Source: Schistocerca nitens (lineage: Eukaryota; Arthropoda; Insecta; Orthoptera; Acrididae). From it: DNA of 64,000 bases. Position numbers and translations under genes: made by a program. Position 1 is the stretch's first letter; each line of letters begins with the position of its first letter. The notes beneath the pieces are model-generated. The model saw only the letters and a program-made list of their open reading frames with translations. It had not been told where the DNA came from and did not search any database. The stretch covers positions 1,049,730,432 through 1,049,794,431 of the forward strand of contig NC_064614.1 of the NCBI RefSeq assembly GCF_023898315.1, written 5' to 3'. Below are positions 10,528 to 21,642 of this stretch, in pieces.

Positions 10528-10740
10528 AAATAATTGCCAGCCAGTGTGGCCGAGCGGTTCTAGGCGCTTCAGTCTGGAGCCGCGTGACTGCTACGTTCGC
10601 AGGTTCGAATCCTGCCTCTGGCATGGATGTGTGTGGTGTCCTTAGGTTAGTTAGGTTTAAGTAGTTCTAAGTTCTAGGGGACTGATGACCTCAGATGTTG
10701 AGTCCCATGGTGCTCAGAGCCATTTTTTTAAAATAATTGC
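10528..10740 (+). mobile_element. Full-length tRNA-derived SINE with perfect 10-bp TSD
   Basis: The body at 10538-10730 has a tRNA-like head (A box TGGCCGAGCGGTTCTAGGCG, B box GGTTCGAATCC) resembling a class II tRNA such as Leu or Ser. The tail includes TCCTTAGGTTAGTTAGGTTT and TTCTAGGGGACTGATGACC and ends in an A/T-rich stretch. It is flanked by a perfect 10-bp direct repeat AAATAATTGC (10528-10537 and 10731-10740). Pol III would transcribe it and a LINE would supply mobilisation. It does not score as a functional tRNA because the acceptor arm is not complementary. Confidence 0.95.
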
Positions 10741-11499
10741 AAGCTTTCTTTAAAATTTGGTTTATAAAATGTTACTGTTTAAAAATTTAGAAAAATAGGA
10801 TGATACTATTATGCTTCCGCAATGTGAATCCCCTTGTTTACAAATATAAGCACCATATTGAAAATCGTAGTAAATTATATGAAATTATTAATTACTGTAT
10901 TAATTAACAATTGGTGTTTGTCGTACCGTACAGAAAAATTAATGTAACAAAGGTAGGCAGCTGAAAGTCAAAATCTGACAGTGGTTAGGGCAAAATATGC
11001 ATTGAGTATTGGTAGTTTAAAATGCACTGTGGAAAATCAGAGTGCTTAGCGTTTGTAGGGCATAAGTCATTATATTGTATTCTGCCAATTAGCTTATAGG
11101 TTTTCCACTCATTGAACTTGCGCATTATCTTCAATTAATTATAACTTTTAATTAACATAATGTATACCCGAACTAACAGAATCAGTGGAATCAGGCGGGT
11201 GAGAAGAATAAGCTGAACAATGAATTTAAATTTAACTTGGCCTGTCACCTGGTTTTCATGTACCTATCACATGTTACATAAACAACTATATTATAGATTA
11301 AATAAACTTTGACATAAATCTATAATTATTGGGTGCTAATGACATAACAGATAGCAGTACCTGTGTGTTATGTCTCAGACATTGAAGCAGTTCAATGGCA
11401 TGGTCCAGTATTTGTTGCCGGTAGGTTGTCAACACACAAGTATTATGGAGAAGCTTTGCAAACTCAAATGGGTATCCTTGGAGGGAAGATAATGTTCTT
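10741..11499. other. No feature recognised
   Basis: AT-rich, no gene or repeat recognised. Confidence 0.4.
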
Positions 11500-11750
11500 T
11501 TCATGATAAAATTTAGAGAAAGGCATTTGAAGCTGAATGTAGGATGATTCTACTGCTGCCAATATACATTTTGTGTAAGGATCAGAAAGACTAGGGCTTA
11601 TACAGAGGCTTATAGACAGCCATTTTTCCCTTGCTCTATTTGTGAGTGCAACAGGAAAGGAAATGACTATTACTGGTTCAAGATACCCTTTGGCATGCAC
11701 CACACAGTGGAGTGTGGACTATGTATGCAGATGCAAATGTAAATGTACAT
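11500..11750 (+). mobile_element. 3' end of a CR1-type LINE
   Basis: The sequence AGGATCAGAAAGACTAGGGC through TTTTTCCCTTGCTCTATTTG, then GGAAAGGAAATGACTATTAC, is the pattern I recall from the 3' terminus of a locust CR1-like LINE. It ends in a degenerate (ATGTAA)n-like tail (GCAGATGCAAATGTAAATGT), comparable to ATGTAGATGTAGG at the end of the 15.9-18.0 kb copy. Only the last 250 bp are present (5' truncation). Confidence 0.65.
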
Positions 11751-11769
11751 AAATACCAGGTAAGTGAGG

Positions 11770-12125
11770 ATTAGTGATTACTGACAATAGACAAGAATAT
11801 GGAATTGGTAATGCATATGATCAGGACCAATGTGTCTTATTCTTTGGACATCTAATCAGAACAACAGAAAACAGAATGGGTAGAGAATAATACAAAAACT
11901 GTGGGATAGTAAGAATAACATTAAATGGTTTGCAGAAATTGAGGCAGTTGGAAGAGAACTCCATATTACAGTAGATGACCCAGAAAACAAAACAGACAAT
12001 ACCAAAATACAGCAAGAGGGAGTTGGGGATGGGATACCAGAAAGACTGAAGACATATTGAACAGGCATAAGAGCAAAGAAACCTATGTAATAACACATTA
12101 TAATAATTCATTGTATAACTATTGT
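11770..12125 (+). mobile_element. LINE C-terminal fragment
   Basis: The plus-strand reading gives FFGHLIRTTENRMG, then KLWDSKNNIKWFAEIEAVGR and ITVDDPENKTDNTKI. This resembles the post-RT tail of non-LTR retrotransposon ORF2 proteins, which commonly contains a GH-x-x-R segment followed by a D-rich stretch. At least two frame breaks are present. The clade is not assignable from this piece. Confidence 0.5.
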
Positions 12126-13130
12126 ACTATAGAATAACTACTACTCCTTGTATTAACCATTGTACAGTGACCTAGAGTGGTCCATTGAAGGCCATATTGC
12201 AAATTTTGGTATTGCAAATTTTGGTATCACTTTCTTTATAATCTTGGCAAGTTCTTTGAAATCAAATACTGTAACCCACAGTATCTCTACTGTACGTGAA
12301 AATGTCTTTTTTGTGTCGCTATCAGGGTTCATGTAATCCTTTGTCAAAATATCTATTTAATTTTAAATGTTCTCAATGAGAAATGCATCAAAATGCACAT
12401 TGGTTATGATGGAATTTACATTTGTGGGCAGGTCTTCAGAGTATTTTATATTTTTCCCTTGAAATCATGTTGAGCTGACATTTTTGCACGTATGTACACA
12501 CGCGATAAGAGAGATGTGAACTGATATCTGTTGCTGCACCTGCTCTGCCAGGTATATAACTGGCAGGATCAGGGCTGGGTTTAGCAGACTGAATGTACCA
12601 AACATAGACAAAACAGAGATGATGTATCCTTAGTTTCTCCATTACAGGAATGTGGTTATTAATGTAAGCTGTGAACCATGTTACCAAACTATACATGCAG
12701 TGGTATGTGACGCCATTGAGTGATATTGTGGAAAATGTTGCTACCAACAATTAAGCATGTGAACTTATGATGGAGTCTTCAAGTTAGCTTTTTATGTGTG
12801 ATTATATATTGTGTACGAAGCTTGATTATTCATTTTGATAGAAGAAAAGTAAATAATACTCATTTGTCTCCTACATTATCTAGTGCCAAAGTTATTTTCA
12901 GTCTTTCAGCTCAAATGAGCAGATCATTTTCTTCCCTCCTCACTTCTTATTCTTAAAGACACATGGACATTTCAGGCTAATTTCGAATTACTGTCCGTTT
13001 AAATTTCCTAATGCTGGTGTTACAGACATCAATGTTTGTCCACTACACGAGTTATAAGTGGCAGACTTCTCAAAACTGACTGGATGTGTTGTCAAATGAA
13101 AGAAAGATGTAAATTTAGATACTGATATGA
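12126..13130. other. No feature recognised
   Basis: A 17-bp local tandem duplication (GCAAATTTTGGTATT, near 12198-12226) is visible. The frames at 12436-12750 and 12988-13302 have no recognisable similarity. Confidence 0.4.
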
Positions 13131-14700
13131 ATATGCAAGCTTTGACAGATGCCATCAGTGTAGCCAAATGTCTCATACCAGATTGCACTATTAACCTAAA
13201 AGAGCATTGTTTCTGTAGTTGTGAGTAATCATTGGTTCTGCCTGGTACCCTGATACAGTCAATATTACACATAATTATTACAGTGTGAAGGACTGGGAGC
13301 ATATAAGAAAAGTTCCATGACTACTTGATTTTCTGTCTTTGTTTAATTGAGCAGTTAGCTTACTGTGTCATGGATTACATATCACAATCAGCACTTTGTG
13401 TCACACTGTTGTTCTGACTTAGTTACACTAATGTTACAGTGTGTTTAAGTTTGTGTCATTTGTCTGTAATGAGATTAGACTAGAAGCAATATGCAAGTTT
13501 GGTTACATGATATCTCTTGTGGCCAAATATCTCTTACCCGCTTCCAGTAGTAAGTTACATTGTTACAGAGGTAGTGTTGTCAGGTTTAACTGGTTCATTG
13601 ATTGCTTCTGGCAGCAGTGAAGGGACTAACTGTTCAAGCTGTGGGATACTTAGGATGGAGGAGGAGCATAGTTGTGAGCAAGTCATGGTTCAAGAGCATC
13701 TGTGTGTAGTGCAGGTTCTGTAAGGAGTAGACCAACACCTATTCACTATTCTTTTACTACGCAGTACAAAACTAATAAACTTACTTAATATTTAAGTGTG
13801 TGTGTGTGCAGTGTGCAGTCTCCCTTCCCTCAGTGTTCATGGAATATTTATGTTAGTAACCAGAATGACAAAATATTTTTAGTGGCGGAAACTGTCGTAA
13901 TACTGTCATACATATCAGCAGTGTGTGCTCTTGCATGAACATCCGTGAGAAACTTTAGCCCTTTTTTTGTTAAACCTGTGAAAAAAAATTGCTTTATATT
14001 GTTCACATTCATATCAAATGTTGTGATTTGATGCAAGATGATCAGTCCAAAAATTCATCTTGCACACCACACTCTTATTTTCATACTATGCAGATGCTCG
14101 TAAATGTTGTGGGTGAGAGTTTTCAGAACTTCCAATGTCTCTTGTACAATTTTAATTTACCCTAATAAATACAGTAATGCTTCTTCAGGAAAAGGAGCCT
14201 TTCAGGATCAATATCTTCCTTTTGCACAGACTGTAGTAGCCAGTTGCATTAGTGAAGTTGAGCACCAGTACTTGAATTATTCTGTTGGTACACTGTTGTT
14301 AATTGGTAAGGTTGCACAAGTCTGTGAGAAGATGCTACTGACACCATAGTCTGAAGTGACGATCAGTTATTTTCCAAAACTACTCCCAACTTGTCTACTC
14401 TACTGCTTATATAGTAGCATCCTTTGGAATGCTCAAATGTTTGCATTTGCTGACACTGTGTTACAGTTTTGTCCTGGTCAGGAAAAAGTGGCAGACTCAT
14501 CACAAGTTGTAGTATTTGGTTTCTTTCTACCTCTGTGTTTGCATCAAGAAAATTAAATGTGTAATTTAGTTGCTGAAAGGAATAGACAAGTTTGTGCCAG
14601 ATGTTGGCTTTTCTCATGCTCAAACATCTCTTATCTACTTACAGTAACAACCAGTGAGTGCATTGTTACAGAAGTTGTGAGCCACCTGTTACACTCTGTC
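13131..14700 (+). repeat. Three further copies of the palindromic-core repeat
   Basis: Copies at about 13131-13230 (ATGCAAGCTTTGACAGATGCC, GCCAAATGTCTCATACC), 13490-13575 (ATGCAAGTTTGG, GGCCAAATATCTCTTACCCG) and 14582-14700 (AGACAAGTTTGTGCCAGATG, CAAACATCTCTTATCTACTT, then GTGCATTGTTACAGAAGTTG). They are diverged from the better-preserved copies at 8.57 and 25.34 kb but keep the order of blocks and the downstream TTACAGA motif. Spacings are about 360 and 1090 bp. Confidence 0.7.
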
Positions 14701-15529
14701 TGGTTGTAGAGAGGTGTATTAGCAAGTGAACATTCTGCTTCAATAAATGTAAATACATAGATTATCAAACACCAGTCTTTTTCTTGGTAGCAACCAAAAC
14801 CTACTGAGTAGTACACATGTTTTCCAATCATAGTGTTGTCATTGGTGGGGACTTTATAATGATCCAACAATCAATAGGGGTAGTTACAATTTTGTATGTG
14901 GTAGTGAGACAAGGCACCCTGTGAAAAACTAGTCATATGCTTTCTCTGAAGAATACTTTGAATAGATAGTTTGGAAGCCCACTTGTGCAGGAAGTGTATT
15001 GGATGTTATGGCAACAAAAAGAACTGTCATTTTCGAAGATGTCCATGTTGAAAATGGTATCAGTTATCAGTCACCATGGGTCAGTTGTAGCAACAATCGT
15101 TGCTCAGGTACAAAGGGCAACTAAAGCAGTAAAGTAGACAAAAAGGCAATATGTATTATTTATTGCTGCAACTCAGCATCTCCGCTATATGGTGAGTGCA
15201 ATTTTCCTTTTCGTAATATTGTTACATTCCATCCTGGATTTTCCATTGTTTGAAGAACTAATCATTTAGGTCTGGACAGGACCATGGATCCAATGGTAGC
15301 TCAATTTTAAACAAGTAATTAACCATACACTTATGGATAAGTAACTAGAAAAACAGTCCAAGTTGGGAGGCACCTCCTGTGTTATACAGTTGCTGTAAAC
15401 AAACTTCAAAAGAAACATTGACCACATCATAACAGGTGTAAAGCAAAACATATGGTTATAGATAGATGTTGAATGAAAGTTGTTTATCTGTGAAGAGGGC
15501 AACATTTTAAGCATTCAGTGACTATTACA
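14701..15529. other. No feature recognised
   Basis: AT-rich with scattered frames, no recognisable gene. Confidence 0.35.
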
Positions 15530-15725
15530 GATGAATATTATCAAAAAATTTCTCTCAAAATCCAGGAAATTTTGGTCGTATGTAAAGGTTATTAGTGGCA
15601 CCAAAGTTAGTTTCCAGATACTCATTGATAAGGCAAGAACTGAAACCGAAGGTAGCAAAGGGAGTATAGCCCCAATTTAATTTTCACATCACTACAGAGA
15701 TAAGCAGATGTTAAGTGTCAGCAGC
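15530..15725 (+). mobile_element. Possible LINE fragment
   Basis: The reading KKFLSKSRKFWSYVKVISG (about 15538-15596) resembles the P-x-x-FWSYVK segment between endonuclease and RT in CR1/RTE-type ORF2 proteins. The copy at 16.3 kb has NPKRFYSYVKYTSGKK at the equivalent place. It lies about 180 bp before a separate CR1 copy and could be a tandem or nested remnant. Confidence 0.45.
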
Positions 15726-15904
15726 ATTGAGGAACACTGGAAATTGCTATAATTGAAAAAAGCTCATGTCCCAATTGAATCTCCATCAGATTCTGTACTG
15801 AATATGTGGTTAAATTGTCTTCTCTTTTAACCTCAGTATACCCTAGATCCTTCAAACAAAAAACTGTGCGCAGTTTCATATAACTACAATATCAATGAGT
15901 CATA

Positions 15905-18025
15905 ACTGGGATTAGTGAACACAAGGTCATTGTAGCGAGGCCCAAAACCATATCAACCAAAACCACAAAACAGCAGATAAAAAAATTCGCCTGATGCCTT
16001 CCTAAGAGAGAGTCTCCATTCCTTCCAAGCTAATTATGTAAGTGTAGACCAGATATGGCTCAAATTCAAAGATACAGTATTGACAGCAGTAGATAGATTC
16101 ATACCGCATAAGTTAATAAGAGACCATGGTACACAAAACACGTTGGAACACTTTTGCAGAAGCAATGAAAAAAGCATGCCAAATTCAGAAGAACGCAAAA
16201 TCCCCAAGACTGGCTAAGTTTCACAGAAGCTCAAAATTTAGTGCGGATGTCAATGCGAGATGCTTTTAATAGTTTTCACAATGAAATATTGTCTCAAAAT
16301 ATGGTAGAAAACCCAAAGAGATTCTATTCGTATGTAAAGTACACCAGTGGCAAAAAACAGTCAATACAGTAACTGCGTATAGCGATGGAAATGTTACCGA
16401 TGACGGTGCCACTAAAGCGGAGTTACTAAATCCAGTTTTCCGTAATTCCTTCACGAAAGTAGACGAAGTAAATATTCCAGAGTTCGAAACCAGAACAGCT
16501 GTTAGCATGAGTGACATAAAACTAGATATCTTAGGTTTTGCGAAACAACTCAAATCAGGTAAGAAAGGAAAGTCTTCCAGTCCAGATAGTATACCAACCA
16601 GATTCCTTTCAGAGTATGCAGACACAATAACATCTTTCTTAGCAATCATATACTACCGCTCACTTGACGGAAGGTCTGTTCCTAAAGACTGGAAAGTAGC
16701 ACAGGTCACACCAATATTCAAGAAAGGAAATAGGAGTAACCCATTGAATTACAGACCCATATCACTGACCTCAATTTGCAGTAGGATTTTGGAGCATATA
16801 CTGTACTCAGACATTGTGAATCACCTTGAAGAAAATGACTTATTGATACATAACCAACACGGATTCAGAAAATATCGTTATTGTGAAACACAACTAGCTC
16901 TTTATTCCCATGAAGTAATGAGTGCTGTCGACATGGGATCTCGGATCGATTCCATATTCCTAGATTTCCATAAGGCTTTTGATACCGTTCTTCGCAAGCG
17001 ACTATTAATCAAATTGCGTGCATATTTAGTATTGTCTCAGTTGTGTGACTGGATTCATTATTTCTTCTCAGAGAGATCACAATATGTAGTGATAGACGGT
17101 AAATTGTCGAGTAGAACAGAAGTGATATCTGGTGTTCCGCAAGGTAGTGTCATAGGCCCTCTGCTGTTCCTGATTTCTATAAATGATCTAGGTGATAATC
17201 TGAGCAGCCCTCTTAGATTGTTTGCAGATGACACTGTAATTTACCGTCTAGTAAAATCATCAGACAATCAATTCCAATTACGAAATGATCTAGAGAGAAT
17301 TTCTGTATGGTGTGAAAAGTGGCAATTAGCACGAAACAAAGAAAAGTGCGAGGTCATCCACATGGGTACTAAAAGAAATCACATAAATTTTGGGTATACG
17401 ATAAATCGCACAAATCTAAGGGCTGTCAATTCGACTAAATACCTAGGAAATACAATTACGAGCAACTTAAATTGGAAAGACTACATAGATAATATTGTGG
17501 GGAAAACAAAAACTGCACTTTGTTGGCAGAACACTTAGAAGATGTGACAAACCCACTAAAGAGACAGCCTACATTACACTCGTCCGTCCTCTGCTGGAAT
17601 ATTGCTGCGCGGTATGGGACCCTTACCATGTAGGTTTGACGGAGGACAACGAAAAAGTGCAAAGAAGGGCAGCTCGTTTCGTGTTATTGTGCAATAGGGG
17701 TGAGAGTGTCACAGATATGATATGCAGGTTGGGGTGGCAGTCACTGAAACAAAGGCAGTTTTCTTTGCGACGAGATCTATTTATGAAATTTAAATCACCA
17801 ACTTTCTCTTCGGAATGTGTAAATATTTTGTTGACACCCACTAGGCAGAAATGATCATAATAATAAAATAAGAGAAATCAGAGCTCGAATTTTAGATTTA
17901 GGTGTTCCTTTTTCCCACATGCCATTAGAGAGTGGAATGGTAGAGAAGTAGCATAAAAATGGTTCGATGAACCCTCTGCCAGGCACTTACGTGTGAATTG
18001 CAGAGTAACCATGTAGATGTAGGTG
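15905..18025 (+). mobile_element. CR1-type LINE, 5'-truncated, decayed ORF2
   Basis: It starts inside the endonuclease C-terminus (ISEHKVIV near 15911, corresponding to the S-D-H catalytic block). A broken linker follows (RDAFNSFHNEILSQN, 16257-16300), then a 343-residue open RT frame (16507-17538). The RT has PKDWKVAQVTPIFKKG, NYRPISLTS, QHGFRKY, DSIFLDFHKAFDTV, SGVPQGSVIGPLLF and the catalytic FADD at 17221-17232. A +1 frameshift near 17515 moves the C-terminal part to another frame (17495-17854). The 3' UTR ends with ATGTAGATGTAGG (about 18010-18025), the short tandem tail typical of CR1-group elements. The same family occurs antisense at 25.7-29.0 kb. The reverse transcriptase would copy element RNA at a nicked target, but this copy lacks an intact endonuclease. 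Confidence 0.9.
16507..17538 (+). pseudogene. CR1-type reverse transcriptase, open segment
   Basis: The longest uninterrupted part of the 15.9-18.0 kb LINE. Motifs run in order from the fingers (PNSIP-like block, NYRPISLTS) through the palm (FLDFHKAFDTV, VPQGSVIGPLLF, FADDTVIY) into the thumb (WQLARNKEKCEVIHMG, KYLGNTI). All catalytic Asp residues remain (the D of FLDF and both of FADD). The initiator Met is an internal residue of the original ORF2, so this is a fragment rather than a gene. Confidence 0.85.
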
Positions 18026-20271
18026 GTCAACTCACACAAATACCAGTGTGTAATAACTTGTAGAATTGTGAAATGAAAGGATCACATAAACCCAGTTGTA
18101 GGTAAAGCAGTTGGCAGACTTCATTTCAGTGGTAGAATACCAGAGAAATGCAGTCAGTGTACAAAAGAGATTTAGCCCTAGATAAAAAAAAAAAAAAAAA
18201 AAAAAAACCATTTCCTGGTGGCGAGGGGGGAAATCACCTAGTTGCAAATTTTTGTACAGTGCTAGGAGGGAGTGCTGTGAACAATATACTGTGTGTGATT
18301 GTGTGTTCATTACAAAATTAAACTGCATTAAATTTCATACAAAAACATAATCTTCATTTATTCTTCAAGATTAATAGTTTCCAAGTTGCAGGGGATATAA
18401 AAACTACAGATTATTAAAAATATTATTTCAATGTTATAAAATAAATGTTAATCTTTAAATGAAATGGATTAAAACAAATATTAAATGTTTGTGCCACTTC
18501 TAAATGCATTAGAGCCATGTCAGGGGATAAATTATGTTCTGTGGGTGTAACGGGGTGGAAAGGGGGAGATGCGTGTGGCAGAAGAGCAAGAGGAGGTAGG
18601 TTCCCAGATTGTGTTCATGCGCTTCCTTCATTCTATGAAACTGCAAACTGAAGAGCAAGAATGGGATTCCTCATTCTGTCTACCCCACTATCTCACAAGA
18701 AGCAACTTCAGAGTGTTTCACAAAGTTATGCCGATACTCCCCAGTACCCCTTATGAACCACTGGTGATGCAGCATGCAGACATGCCCAGAGTGTGTTTAT
18801 TTTCCACAACATACACTATCACTACATGGAATGCAACTACGAGATACTAACAACACTAACACCAGAAACACAAAGGACAGAATCTTACCTGAATCTCTGC
18901 TCACTATTCCACACAGTTAGAGGGGAAATTGATTCTTAGTCATCCTATAGTGCCTCTGTATTGTTCTTCCGGAAAAGGCATTTCCCCAACACCAGCGCTG
19001 CTCGCTTTTCAGTTTACAGGTAAACTATACTGCCCCAGCATTTTCTGTTCAATTCTCTTATGTGAGTAGAGAAAATAACTTTAGTGAGCTTTTCTGTGGA
19101 GTGGAGTTATTTACAGTTAATTGAGTTAGTGCTTATCTGCAGTTGTTGAGTGAGCTATTACGTAATAAAGCTCAGCTGCTGGAGCTGTCAGCTGTGTGCC
19201 GCCATGAGGAGCTTGTACCAACTGTAACATGCTATCAGTATCTATTCGACAATGCCAATTTCATTGTCTCCACTGTCTGGAATACTTTTCACCACCTGAG
19301 GGGTATGAAATGCATCGTACCAGACTCAGCTCTCCCAACATCTGAAGGGGCTAAAGACTTAATTGTCCCCCTCTGCAACAGAAATAGGTCACCCAAGTGT
19401 TACTGAACTTCACACATTTCAGCATAAGTCAAACAGTGCATTGCAGCAATTACTGTTTTAAATTTGAATGTTTCATCAAACATATTCACATCCATATTGG
19501 AAGATATACTAGTTGCTGAAAGGAAAATATTTATACAGTCTACCAGTAACAAAATTAATGGTGAGAAATGTGCAGTAACTTTCTGGTTATTCATCAATTC
19601 ACTACCAAGTGACTACAACACAGTTGTATGGATTTACAATGTGCTACAAACAGTAGACAGCTGCAAGGTGCCATATTTACCAATCAAATCCTCTTCCCAC
19701 CACCACTACACATGTCACTGAGAACATTGTACTTACAAGTTAAACACTTTTCAGTCATTGTTTACAGGAACCTATTTTACACAAAAGCTCACTTAACAAC
19801 TGCAAATAACTTCTCATTTAATAAACTGAAAACAACTCCGCTATATAAACAATGGTCCATGAAGTTAGAGGTATGGTTTGTCTGCAAATTCTAAATCTAG
19901 CAATGTTCATGTTGAGGTAATTTGCCTTTACCAGAAGAACACTACACCAGCTGTACAGAATGACTAAGAATAAATTTCACCTGTCGCAGAGTAGAACAGT
20001 GTGCAGAGATTTGTGCAGATTCTGTCCACATTTTTTTCTTGCATTAGTGTTATTAATGACTCAGATCAGCATGCCATGTAGTTTTAATTCAATGTGTAGA
20101 AAATATAGACCCTTCCGGGCATACCTGCGCATTGCATTGCAAGTGTTGCAGAAGGCACACTATGGAGGGCCAGTATAACTTTGTGAAACACCCTGTAGGT
20201 GCCTCTTGTGATGTAGGGGGAATCGCCTGCTCGATCTTTAGTTGCAGATCTGTGTAAGAGGGAAGTACTAA
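18026..20271. other. No gene recognised; contains poly-A (18184-18207)
   Basis: A 24-nt A run at 18184-18207 is the only distinctive sequence; it could be the tail of an unrecognised retroposed sequence. The frames at 18569-18850, 19143-19406 and 19464-19894 show no recognisable domains. Confidence 0.4.
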
Positions 20272-20470
20272 AGGTTGAAAATACCGCTTCAGTTGTACGA
20301 GTGCAGAACTCCCTTTTCTCTACTCATAGGTAGCACACCTCACCTAGTACACGCCCACCATGGTGCTCGGGGTCCACAGCACAGTTGCGACACTTGAGGA
20401 TGGGCTTATTAGAGCCCAAAACTGGCATGATAATAAAAGAAATTTAAAAGTGAAGCGGTATTTTCAACCT
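20272..20470. mobile_element. 199-bp MITE with 20-bp perfect inverted ends
   Basis: The left end AGGTTGAAAATACCGCTTCA (20272-20291) is exactly complementary to the right end at 20451-20470. The interior has no coding capacity. It includes CATGGTGCTCGGGGTCCACA and GATGGGCTTATTAGAGCCCA, which I recall as a recurrent locust sequence. The bases outside the two ends are related (GTTGCAGATCTGTGTAAGAGGGAAGT on the left, GTTGTGGAT...TTGTAAAAGGGAAGT on the right), so no short TSD can be called. Confidence 0.75.
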
Positions 20471-21339
20471 CTGGTATAATGCTTAGTTGTGGATGTTCTT
20501 CCAACAGGATTGTTTGTAAAAGGGAAGTGCATTAATATATACAGCGACCTACCTTCCTCCCTTGTGCTTCTGCCCATATGTCCTCCTCCTTGATCCCCCT
20601 CCACCATGTTACACCAACAGAACAAAATTTGTTGCTTAATACGCCTCTGATGCACTTATTTATGCTACACACATTTAATATTTGTTTTAATCCCACTTAA
20701 CTGAAAGATATATGTTAATTTTATAGCATTAAAACAATATGTTTAGTAATCTGAATTTTCCATCTCCTGCAATGCAGAAACAATTAGTCTCCGAGGAAAA
20801 ATGAATAAGACTTTTTTTAATAGGAAGCTATATGTGGTTTACTTAGTGTAGAAATGCTGAAAGAGAAAATTGAGTTACTTCAGTAGTAAAATTTAAAATT
20901 GTTTTAAGGAGAAAAGTTGCTAAATAAAGCTGTTGCTCCCCAATTTGATTCAGTACTCTTCAGTAGTTATTCAATCTACCCATAAAATTGTCAGCGTTCT
21001 TCAGTTACACCACACGTCTTGTTTGTACTGTTTATTCCCATGCTTTGATTCCGATTAACATTACGTTCCTAAGTGTATTTCCAAAAGAAACATCACAGAA
21101 CTTCTCAACAAATTCAGTTTTTGTTTCTTCTAGTAGTTTTCCACTTTACTGGTTTCTCCCCCTTGATCTTTATCATCCTCTGCATTGTTACAACTTGTGA
21201 CAGTCTTACACACACTTGTTGGTTTGGGAGGGAACCAATGCGTATAAGTACTATTAGTTAAGAAAACCATTCATCGGTGGATGAAGGTATAGAGTAACTG
21301 CTTACATTCTATTAAAATAGTCTCAAGGTATCCAGTTAT

Positions 21340-21388
<49 letters not shown>

Positions 21389-21642
21389 TGTTCCTCTCTT
21401 TGTGATGCACCGTGCGTTTGTTGTAGTGTCTCCTGTTAAAGTTGATTGAGTGCATCTAATACATTCCTACTCAGTAAACAGAACTTTGATGAATGATGCT
21501 CTTCTTCAATGAATTTCATGTAATTTTTCCATTAATCATGTGAAGTAAGAGTTATGGGCAGAACAGTAGTCAAGACTGACTGAGAGATATTTTTCTTAAT
21601 GATGTCCCTCATTGATGAACTATATTTGGAATCATTCATCCT
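20471..21642. other. No gene recognised; (TG)n microsatellite at 21344-21385
   Basis: The only clear feature is about 21 TG units. The remainder is AT-rich non-coding DNA. Confidence 0.5.

Noticed and set aside
10538-10625. Possible functional tRNA gene (tRNA-like A and B boxes)
   Set aside because: The acceptor arm is not self-complementary and it is the head of a SINE with a tail and TSD; the same applies at 44.3, 58.0, 60.5 and 63.3 kb.
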